DNA from: Candidatus Eiseniibacteriota bacterium
Lineage (GTDB): Bacteria > Eisenbacteria > RBG-16-71-46
Length of the DNA: 64,000 bases
Direction: 5' to 3'
NCBI GenBank assembly: GCA_016215625.1
Contig: JACRIW010000081.1
Coordinates: 1 to 64,000 of the forward strand
Shown piece after piece: positions 1 through 7,140 of the stretch. Below the pieces are notes generated by a model that was given only the letters and a program-made list of their open reading frames with translations, was not told the origin of the DNA and did not search any database. Made by a program: the position numbers and the translations under genes. Numbering within the stretch: position 1 is the stretch's first letter; every line of letters begins with the position of its first letter.

Positions 1-621
1 CGACGCCACGCTCACGCGGATCGGGTCCGCGGGGACGAACGAGAAGCCGAGCGCCGACCACGGCACCGAGATCTCGCACACGCCGGACGCGTGCACGGCC
101 GCCTCGGCGCCCGCGTAGTCGTTGCCGTACGGATCCACGAGGCGCGCGCCCTGGCCGCTGCCGAAGCGCGTCTGGACCAGGTACTCCCATGCCGCGTCGG
201 GCGTGACGCCCGCGGCATCGGCGCCGAGGAAGTTCGACCCGCCGAGCCCGGTGAAGCGGTTGAGATCGAGCGCCACCTGCACCTGCCAGGCGCTGTCGCC
301 GCTCACGATCACCGGCCCCGTGCAGCGCGCGAGGATGTAGAGCCGGTCGTGATCGCCGGTCACGCGCACCTGCGTGAGGTCGCAGGCGCGCGCCGCCGCC
401 GAGCCGCGCGCGTCCCCCGCGGCGTCGCGCCAGACCAGTTCGCCCGCACCGTCGGCGCGACGAGCGATGCGTGCCGTGTTGTCGGACGGCGGCAGGACGC
501 CGAACCAATCGGACGCATTCCCATCAACGAGAACGCTCGCATCGGCTTTCGCTGATACGAGCGTTGCAACACACATGAGAATGGCAACCCAGCCGCGGCG
601 CGCCGGCCGCAGGGCCCTCAC
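1..621 (-). CDS. Secreted CBM9-like domain protein (3' end outside window)
   Basis: The gene runs off the left edge; 207 codons are visible. Its GTG start shares a GTGA overlap with the stop of the pilX-like gene upstream, so it is the last visible gene of that pilin operon. Residues 1-26 form a signal peptide (basic start, then WVAILMCVATLVSA). The mature part begins with VDGNASDWF (residues 32-40) and a strand around residues 87-100 (VTGDHDRLYILARC), the pattern of CBM9-like domains also found at the N-terminus of DUF5916 proteins. I infer an exported beta-sandwich protein that binds a glycan or assists the pilus; no catalytic motif is visible. The gene is not obvious from ATG-only ORF calling because of its GTG start. 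Confidence 0.72.
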   Translation of the reverse strand, partial: MRALRPARRGWVAILMCVATLVSAKADASVLVDGNASDWFGVLPPSDNTARIARRADGAGELVWRDAAGDARGSAAARACDLTQVRVTGDHDRLYILARCTGPVIVSGDSAWQVQVALDLNRFTGLGGSNFLGADAAGVTPDAAWEYLVQTRFGSGQGARLVDPYGNDYAGAEAAVHASGVCEISVPWSALGFSFVPADPIRVSVAS

Positions 622-1859
622 GGCAGCTCTCTCCAGGAGAGTGTCACGAACTGGCCGCCGTAGCGGGCCAGCGCCTGCGAGATGGCGTCACTGCTGTAGA
701 GGATGGTCGCGCCGCCATTCTGGCGGATTTCGGAGCGGCCCTTCACGATCACGCCGCCGAGGATCCACGCCGTGCCGTTCATCTTGAGGTCACCCTCGAC
801 GTACAGGAGTCCGCGGTACGAGAACGTCGCGTTCACGGTGAGATCGCCGTCCACGTACATCATGCCTTCGCCGCTGCCGCCGTGGATGCCGATGTTCGTG
901 GACTGGTTGCCCACGGTGCCGTCGCCGTCGATGTAGTAGATGCCGTTGAGACTGGCCGGCGCGGTCGAGATCGGGGCACCGATCCACGACAGGAAGTCCG
1001 CCTGCGACATGCCGAGCGCGTCCCACGGGCCCGAGTAGAAGCCGGTCTGCCCGCTCAGGTTCGCGGACGGCGATCCGGCCTGAAATGCCGTGCCGCCGTT
1101 GGTCGTTCCACCGGTCGTCCATGAGCCCGGAAGGTTGCCCGATCCGGTTTCGTTGTCGATGCAGTGCGTCGCGTCACCCGGCATCACGCCGCGACCATTG
1201 TCGCCGTCATTGTCCGGAGTGCTTGCGCTGTGGTTGTAGCCGCAGACGACCGCGTTGCCGATGAAGCGGATGTCCTGGTTGGCCGCGAGCGCAGCCTTCG
1301 CGATCGCGTTGAAGGGCTTCTGGATCACCTCGGTCTGGATCGTGCGCCTGCTCGTGCCCTGCATGCCGGTCGCGGTGATCACGTAGATCGGATATCCGGT
1401 GGACGTGTTCACGGGTTCCGCCAGCGTCGGGTCGTAGCGCATGACCGCCGTGCCCGCGGTGTTCGTCTTGTACTTCACGGTCAGCACGCGCTCCCCGCGC
1501 GCCGCCGTGCTGTAGTCGAGCCAGTTGCCGGCCGGCTGGCTCGTCGCGAGCCCGGTGCTGTCGGTGCCGAGCGTGGGCACGCTGCCCGCGACGCAGGTGA
1601 AGATCTGCGCCACCGCGCGGGGATTGGTCGGGCTCATGTTGACGTCGTTGTTGCGGATGCGCGACATCGCCTCGCTCACGCCTGCTTCTGCGACGTTGAG
1701 CGCCTGCGAACCGCGCACGTTGTAGCCGACCGCGCGACGGTCCATGTTGGCGCTGGTCATGAGCATGATGCCCAGCACGGTGAGCACGAGCAGCACGAGC
1801 AGGGCGATGGCGAGCGCCACGCCCTTCTCGTCCCGCGACAGCCTCAGTGCATCCTTCAC
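618..1859 (-). CDS. PilX-like minor pilin/pilus assembly protein (copy A)
   Basis: About 413 residues. A short basic leader ending in EKG is followed by a long hydrophobic helix (VALAIALLVLLVLTVLGIML) and then a helical stretch rich in Ala and Asn, as in PilX-type pilus proteins. There is no Glu at +5, which fits PilX rather than a major pilin. The start is placed at GTG 1859-1857 because AGGAG lies 8 bases upstream; an in-frame GTG at 1868 would overlap that site. It lies 11 bases after the giant pilW gene and overlaps the next gene by GTGA. The paralogue at 5908-7140 has the same layout and a similar C-terminus (LSWRELP here, LSWREVR there). The exact role in pilus assembly is inferred. Confidence 0.78.
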   Translation of the reverse strand: MKDALRLSRDEKGVALAIALLVLLVLTVLGIMLMTSANMDRRAVGYNVRGSQALNVAEAGVSEAMSRIRNNDVNMSPTNPRAVAQIFTCVAGSVPTLGTDSTGLATSQPAGNWLDYSTAARGERVLTVKYKTNTAGTAVMRYDPTLAEPVNTSTGYPIYVITATGMQGTSRRTIQTEVIQKPFNAIAKAALAANQDIRFIGNAVVCGYNHSASTPDNDGDNGRGVMPGDATHCIDNETGSGNLPGSWTTGGTTNGGTAFQAGSPSANLSGQTGFYSGPWDALGMSQADFLSWIGAPISTAPASLNGIYYIDGDGTVGNQSTNIGIHGGSGEGMMYVDGDLTVNATFSYRGLLYVEGDLKMNGTAWILGGVIVKGRSEIRQNGGATILYSSDAISQALARYGGQFVTLSWRELP

Positions 1860-1870
1860 GGTCGGCACTC

Positions 1871-4800
1871 CTATCGAATGAAGATCACGAGCGCGCCGGT
1901 CGAGGCGCCCGACTTCACGCCGACCGCGAGGTCGGACAGGTACGGCGACGGCGGCGCCGTCGAGTTGAGCCCGTAGTTGAAGTTCGACGACGTCGTCGCG
2001 GGCACCATGTTCACGATCGTGCCGTTCGACGGATCGACGCCCGTGTTCGGCAGTGTGCGCACGTCGAGGTAGTAGATCGTCACGCCGCCGCCGTACGAGC
2101 CCTCCGCGGTGCGCCAGCCCACGACCAGGTCCTGGATGCTCTGCGTGGCGCCCATGTCGGCGACCGTGATGCTCATGACGATGCCGCTCGCATCCACCGT
2201 GCGGTCGTGGCTGAAGTACCAGTAGGTCGGGATACTGAAGTTGCGCAGGTACTTCAGCTGTCCGGCGCTCGTGCTCTTCTGCGTGCCGAACACGACGTCC
2301 ATCTTGCCGTCACCGTTCATGTCGGTGACGCCGATCGCCGTGACCGCGCCGTCGAGCGACGAAATGGTGTTTCTCCAGACGAATCGGGCGCCGTTGATGC
2401 GGCCGATGCACTTGAAGAACATGACCTCGCCCATGTACGCGCCGGTCTTCGTGCCGACGACGAGGTCCTTCAGGCCGTCGCCGTCGAAGTCGGCGAGCGC
2501 CATGCAGGTGACTTCGCCCATGCTCGAGCCGGGCACGAGGCCCGCGACCGGGTAGATCTCCTGACGTGTGTAGGTCGGCGTGGTCGTGTTGCTGTTCTGC
2601 CAGACCTCGACCGTGCCGCGCCCGCTCACCGGCGACTTGGTGCCCACGAGGATGTCGGGATAGTTGCCGCCCGAGCAGTCGTACGTGAGCACGGCCTGCA
2701 CGTCGCCGGCGTCGGCGGTCGTGTACGCCTGACCGGTCGAGTACGTCGTCGGGATGTAGCCCTCGTTGTTGTTCGAGGACTGCGAGTACCACACGAAGAA
2801 GTTGCCCGTGGCCGCCTTCTTCGTGCCCGTCACGAGGTCGGGACGGCGCACGATGTCGTTGCGGTCGAGCGAGTCGAGCGCCATCGCCATGACGGCGTTC
2901 GGCGCCGAGCGCACGTAGCCCGCGCCCGCGGGCGAGGACGGTGACGGATAGAAGAGCGGCGTCGGCGACGTGGCGGGATACTGGTTGAACCACGCCGAGA
3001 CCTGGTCGGTGCCGCCGGCGTCTGCGCCGAGCACGATGTCGACGTCCTGCCGCGCGTTCTGCGTCTGGTTGCCGTTCCACTCCTTCTCGAGCAGGTCGGC
3101 GGACGCGAGGCTGAGCACGCGGCTCGCGTTGAGCGAGATCACGGTGTAGCTCGACATGCCGAAGTTCTTGCCGGTGAGCACCTGGTTCGCCTGCAGCCAG
3201 AGGCTCCCGATCGTCGTCGAGTTGGTCGGGAAGAAGCCGGCCGGCGGCACGATGAACACGGAATACGCGTTCGTGCGCGGCGGATCGTTCGCCGGCACCG
3301 CGATCGAGTAGTTGCCGGAGCCGTCGGTGTACGAGTAGCCCTGCACGGTGATGCCACCGTCGGTCGTGACGCCGACCCAGACGTTGCCGAGCCCGGCGTC
3401 CGCGCCGTCCGGCACGCCGTTGCGGTTGTTGTCGCGGAAGACCTGGCCCTTGATCGTGCCGTTGCTCGAACGCTGCAGGCCGTAGGTGTACGAGGCCGTG
3501 CCACCGTTCGTCATCGTGCCCGTGCGCGGGTTCGTCGTCGTGGCGATCATCGAATCCGGCACGTCGCAGGCGACCGTGTAGTTCGCGGCCGAGGCGAAGA
3601 GCCGCGCATCGCCGCTCGCGTCCGTGTACGCCTGGTTGTTGCCCGGATCGAGCTCGAACTCGATGCCCGCGAGCGAGACTTCCCCCGCGTCCTGCGTTCC
3701 GTCGCCGTCGACGTCCTCGAACGCGTGCACGTTCACCCAGCCGCCCGCGCGGGCGGTGTCGGCGAACGAGCGCGAGACGGCGGCGCCCGCGACCGTCACG
3801 GTGAAGCTGTCGGGGTTCGTGAACACGCCGTAGCCGCTCGGCGGCGTGTGCCGCAGCGTGTACGAGCCGTTCGGCGCGTGGATCGCCCAGTAGCCGGTGC
3901 TCGACGTGTACCCGATGTAGTTGCCGAGGCGCACCGCGACGCCGGACAGCCCGGTGTCGCCCGTGTTCATCACGCCGTCGCGGTTCGCGTCGTTGTAGAC
4001 GTAGCCGCTCACGACGTAGGTCGCGACACCCCAGTCGGGGACGCTGCGCATCGAGTTGATCTGGGTGGAGAGCGTCGTCGTCGGATAGTTGCCCGAGCCG
4101 TCGCGCTTGGAAGACGGCACGGTCACACGCACCTCGACGCGCTCGATCTCCGAGAGCTGGTCCACGGGCACGGGCCCGTTGTGCCAGTTCCACGGGGTCG
4201 AACTGCCGCGCATGTACACGGTGAACAGCGGCGGCACCGAGCCGCCGGGACGGCTCACGAGGGCCACGCGTTCCTGCGCGCCGCCGTTGTTCCCGATCGA
4301 GTTGCCGGAAGAATCGCCGTACACCTCGCGCACGAGCACGTAGTCGTTCGGGTTCGGCGTCATGCGCGCGTCGGCGCCCTGCGCCGCGGAGATGTCGCTC
4401 GCGTCCACCGCGCCGTCGTTGTTCACGTCGAGCGTGTAGCGCACGAGCTCGGCGCCGGTCCGGTACTTCGCGGGCGGCGTCCAGTCGGTGGCATCGAGCG
4501 GCTTCGGCTTCGGGGTGCCGCTCGGGCTGTACGCCTGCGGCGACATGCGGCGCGCGCTGAGCGTGTCCGGCCAGGGCGAGATGTTCTCGCACAGGATGAT
4601 CTGCGTGGAATCCACGTAGGCGATCGCGGGCTGCGGCGAGCCGGGATAGCTCATGTCCGTGCCGTAGCCGGCGCTGCGGATGTCGCGTGTCATGAACTCG
4701 AGCGCGGCGCGCGCGCTCTGCTCCGCCGAAAGCCGCTCGGTCGCCGTCTGCCGCGCGCGCGAAGTCTTCATGACGACGAGCGTGATCGCCACGGCGACGA

Positions 4801-4891
4801 TCGCGAACACCACGAGCGTCACCATGATTTCCACGAGAGTGAATCCGCCATCCCTGTCGGAAGGTCGATGGGATTTCCGGAGTTCCATCAT
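1871..4891 (-). CDS. Giant PilW-like minor pilin with SdrD-B and FG-GAP modules (copy A)
   Basis: 1,006 residues; ordinary PilW proteins have about 200-350. Residues 14-45 are a type IV prepilin signal (DGG|FTLVE, Glu at +5, then a hydrophobic helix). Residues 46-290 resemble a PilW body and contain a dockerin-like calcium loop (DVNNDGAVDASD, about 155-166). Three SdrD-B/Cna-B-like modules follow at about 292-380, 383-470 and 478-577, each starting with a strand and a D-rich loop such as NDANRDG, EDVDGDG or RDNNRNG. The rest, about 600-1006, holds FG-GAP/integrin-like repeats (for example DFDGDGLKDLVVG and DMNGDGKMDVVFG). Start ATG 4891 lies 2 bases after the pilV stop. I infer a pilus-tip adhesin or sensor with calcium-stiffened stalk and propeller head. 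Confidence 0.85.
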   Translation of the reverse strand: MMELRKSHRPSDRDGGFTLVEIMVTLVVFAIVAVAITLVVMKTSRARQTATERLSAEQSARAALEFMTRDIRSAGYGTDMSYPGSPQPAIAYVDSTQIILCENISPWPDTLSARRMSPQAYSPSGTPKPKPLDATDWTPPAKYRTGAELVRYTLDVNNDGAVDASDISAAQGADARMTPNPNDYVLVREVYGDSSGNSIGNNGGAQERVALVSRPGGSVPPLFTVYMRGSSTPWNWHNGPVPVDQLSEIERVEVRVTVPSSKRDGSGNYPTTTLSTQINSMRSVPDWGVATYVVSGYVYNDANRDGVMNTGDTGLSGVAVRLGNYIGYTSSTGYWAIHAPNGSYTLRHTPPSGYGVFTNPDSFTVTVAGAAVSRSFADTARAGGWVNVHAFEDVDGDGTQDAGEVSLAGIEFELDPGNNQAYTDASGDARLFASAANYTVACDVPDSMIATTTNPRTGTMTNGGTASYTYGLQRSSNGTIKGQVFRDNNRNGVPDGADAGLGNVWVGVTTDGGITVQGYSYTDGSGNYSIAVPANDPPRTNAYSVFIVPPAGFFPTNSTTIGSLWLQANQVLTGKNFGMSSYTVISLNASRVLSLASADLLEKEWNGNQTQNARQDVDIVLGADAGGTDQVSAWFNQYPATSPTPLFYPSPSSPAGAGYVRSAPNAVMAMALDSLDRNDIVRRPDLVTGTKKAATGNFFVWYSQSSNNNEGYIPTTYSTGQAYTTADAGDVQAVLTYDCSGGNYPDILVGTKSPVSGRGTVEVWQNSNTTTPTYTRQEIYPVAGLVPGSSMGEVTCMALADFDGDGLKDLVVGTKTGAYMGEVMFFKCIGRINGARFVWRNTISSLDGAVTAIGVTDMNGDGKMDVVFGTQKSTSAGQLKYLRNFSIPTYWYFSHDRTVDASGIVMSITVADMGATQSIQDLVVGWRTAEGSYGGGVTIYYLDVRTLPNTGVDPSNGTIVNMVPATTSSNFNYGLNSTAPPSPYLSDLAVGVKSGASTGALVIFIR

Positions 4892-4893
4892 CG

Positions 4894-5307
4894 TCAGCGC
4901 CTCACGTAAGTGGTCGCCACGACGCTCGAGGCGGAGGATTTTCCGGCTCCCGAGTACGTGACGGTGACATCCACCCGCTTCAGGTTGTCGAGCGGGGCGT
5001 TCATCGCGGTGACCGTGTAGAAACGGTGCCACCGGCCACTGCCCAGCGTTTCCGTCGCCGAGCCGGCCGGGTGACGCCCCACCGAGAGCGTCGAATCGGA
5101 CCAGTGCATTCCCGTCAGCTGTTCGATCTTCTCCTGCGCGTAATCGTTCGCGGACGTCGTCAGGTGATCCTGCGCCTGGGCGCGCGTGCCCGCGGGGAAC
5201 AGGCGGGCCACGGCGAGCACGCCGACCGAGAGGATGACGAGGGCGACGAGCACCTCGACGAGGGACATGCCGCGTTCACGGCGCGCGGAAGTGCGATGGT
5301 GGTGCAT
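4894..5307 (-). CDS. PilV-like minor prepilin (copy A)
   Basis: 137 residues. The prepilin motif is ERG|MSLVEVLVALVILSVG with Glu at +5. The C-terminal half is short and beta-rich, ending in TTYVRR. AGGAGG sits 5 bases before the ATG and overlaps the stop of the gspH-like gene (TAGGAGG), so the two are tightly coupled. The other PilV-like copy at 10067-10480 is also 137 residues and shares VLAVARLFPAGT, IGRHPAGSAT and a similar C-terminus, showing that the two clusters arose by duplication. PilV-type proteins are low-abundance pilins that help start pilus assembly; which filament it serves is not shown here. Confidence 0.83.
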   Translation of the reverse strand: MHHHRTSARRERGMSLVEVLVALVILSVGVLAVARLFPAGTRAQAQDHLTTSANDYAQEKIEQLTGMHWSDSTLSVGRHPAGSATETLGSGRWHRFYTVTAMNAPLDNLKRVDVTVTYSGAGKSSASSVVATTYVRR

Positions 5308-5316
5308 GCGCGCCTC

Positions 5317-5754
5317 CTATCGGACCAGCACGATGCCGGAGAGCTGGACGCTCACCGTGTCGCGCTGTCCCGAAGCGTCCTTGAGGATGATGTACGTCGA
5401 GGTCGAGGCCCGGCCGTCCGTTCCGAACGTCAGTCCGGTGCCGCTGCCCGTCGCGTACGTGATGTTGCGCGGAAGGTCCCAATGCGAGCGCACCGTGCCG
5501 TTGTGCACGTGGAAGTCGCCGGCGCCCGTGGAGTCCAGCGCGAAGTGGATCGTCTGCGCCTCGTGCGTGGACATGGCGCGCGCGCGGAGGTTCTGCATCG
5601 AGGACGCGATCTCGTGCGTGGCGCTCTTGAGCGCGCTCGACTGCATGTAGTGCTGGTACGCGGGCACCGACATGGCGAAGAGCACACCCATGATCGACAC
5701 GACGATCAGGAGTTCGATCAGACTGAATCCGGAAGAAGAACGACCACCGCTCAT
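5317..5754 (-). CDS. FimT/GspH-type minor prepilin (copy A)
   Basis: 145 residues from ATG 5754, chosen because GGAGA lies 6 bases upstream; an ATG at 5760 directly abuts that site. The prepilin signal is SSSG|FSLIELLIVVSIMGV with Glu at +5. The body matches GspH/FimT pseudopilins: a helix, then strands, with the ending SGQRDTVSVQLSGIVLV. It is the first gene of pilin operon A. Such proteins prime pilus assembly at the inner membrane; some FimT proteins bind DNA, but nothing in this sequence proves that. Confidence 0.8.
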   Translation of the reverse strand: MSGGRSSSGFSLIELLIVVSIMGVLFAMSVPAYQHYMQSSALKSATHEIASSMQNLRARAMSTHEAQTIHFALDSTGAGDFHVHNGTVRSHWDLPRNITYATGSGTGLTFGTDGRASTSTYIILKDASGQRDTVSVQLSGIVLVR

Positions 5755-5907
5755 GCGCATTCTCCACTCAAGTGCGACGAAGACACCGCGCGTCCTTGCC
5801 TGCACGTCATCGTCGTTTTCACACACGACCTTCACCGGAATCCTCTGCAAGTGGGCGGCTTGCGCCCCATCCGGTTTGCGATTGCGCTCTCACTGCGAAA
5901 GCCTTCC
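5755..5907. other. Gap between pilin operons B and A
   Basis: 153 bases separate the end of pilX copy B from the start of fimT copy A. This is the only real gap in the tandem pilin region, so it should hold the promoter of operon A. I see no strong terminator hairpin and no confident -35/-10 pair. Confidence 0.4.
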
Positions 5908-7140
5908 TCAGCGCACCTCTCTCCACGAAAGCATGATGATTTCCCGGTTCGCCCGGCCGAGCGCGCGGTTGATCGCGTCGCGGCTGTAAACCACGGAGGG
6001 GCCGTTGGTCAGTGAGCAGATGCTTTCCGGCCGCCCGTGCACGACGACCCCGCCGACCACGGTTCCCGTCGCCTCGGAGGTGAAATCACCCTCCACGTAG
6101 ATCAGCCCGCGGAACGCGGTGACCCCGGTCAGGTGGAGGTCGCCGTCCACGTAGAGGATGCCCTCCCCGCTCAGTCCGGCGATGTCGAACGCCTGCAGGC
6201 CGTTCGCGAGCGTGCCGTCGTCGTCCACCCAGACCACGCCGTCGAAACGCGATGGCGTGGCGGTGTGCGTCCCGAGCAGCGTGACGAACTCGGCGCGCGT
6301 CATGCCGAGCAGTTCCCAGGGGCCGTCGTAGAATCCGGACTGGGCCTCGATCGTGGCCGACGGGATGCCGGCCATCTGGGCGCCGTTGCTCGTCACCGTG
6401 CCGCCGGACCAGATCCCGGGCAGGTTGCCCATGCCGACCTCGTGATGAACACACGAAGGCGAGCCGCTGCGGCCGAGAGCCGCGTCGTCGAACTCGGAGT
6501 CCGCCTCGTGCTGGTAACCGCAGATCGAGACTCCACCTTCGACGTGCACGTCCACTCCGGCACAGAGGGCCGCGTTCACGTTCAGGTGGTGCGGTTTCCA
6601 GATGAACTCCGCCTGGATGCGCGTGCGGTCACCGTTCACCTTGCCGGTGGACGTCACGCGGTAGACGGGCATGCCGCACGTCGTGTTGAGCGAAGGCGAC
6701 TGTTCGTCGTCGTAGCGCACGATCGCGCCCGAGGCCGCGTCGAGCCGGAAGCCGAGCGTGAGCACGTCCTCCCCGCGCGTGGCGGAGCTGTAGTCGAGCC
6801 AGTCACCCGCGCGCTGCGCCGTCGCGAGCGCCAGCGTGTCCGTGCCCACGGACGGCACGAGCCCGCTCGTGGTGAGGTAGATCTGCACGGCGGAGGTCCT
6901 GACGTCCTCGTTGAGCGTGATCTCGCCGCTGCGCATGCGCGAGATCACCTCGGCGACGCCGGCGTCCGCGGCGCTCAGCGCGCGCGACGTGCGCAGGCCG
7001 TGCCCGCTGATCTTGCGCTGCGTGGACAGGTTCTGCATGACCGCGGTGGCGAGCAGGCTGATGACCAGCAGCACCACGATCGCCATGACGAGCGCGACGC
7101 CGCGTTCGTTCCGCACGATCCTGCCGGTCACGGTGGTCAT
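5908..7140 (-). CDS. PilX-like minor pilin/pilus assembly protein (copy B)
   Basis: 410 residues. The N-terminus has NERG followed by a hydrophobic helix (VALVMAIVVLLVISLLATAV) without Glu at +5, as in PilX-type proteins. The ATG overlaps the stop of the giant pilW gene (ATGA at 7140-7137). It parallels copy A at 618-1859: both carry a conserved DWLDYS..TRGE.VLT segment, a GFY.GPWELLGM-like segment, LYVDGDL near the C-terminus, and end in LSWRE. It is the last gene of operon B. Confidence 0.78.
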   Translation of the reverse strand: MTTVTGRIVRNERGVALVMAIVVLLVISLLATAVMQNLSTQRKISGHGLRTSRALSAADAGVAEVISRMRSGEITLNEDVRTSAVQIYLTTSGLVPSVGTDTLALATAQRAGDWLDYSSATRGEDVLTLGFRLDAASGAIVRYDDEQSPSLNTTCGMPVYRVTSTGKVNGDRTRIQAEFIWKPHHLNVNAALCAGVDVHVEGGVSICGYQHEADSEFDDAALGRSGSPSCVHHEVGMGNLPGIWSGGTVTSNGAQMAGIPSATIEAQSGFYDGPWELLGMTRAEFVTLLGTHTATPSRFDGVVWVDDDGTLANGLQAFDIAGLSGEGILYVDGDLHLTGVTAFRGLIYVEGDFTSEATGTVVGGVVVHGRPESICSLTNGPSVVYSRDAINRALGRANREIIMLSWREVR

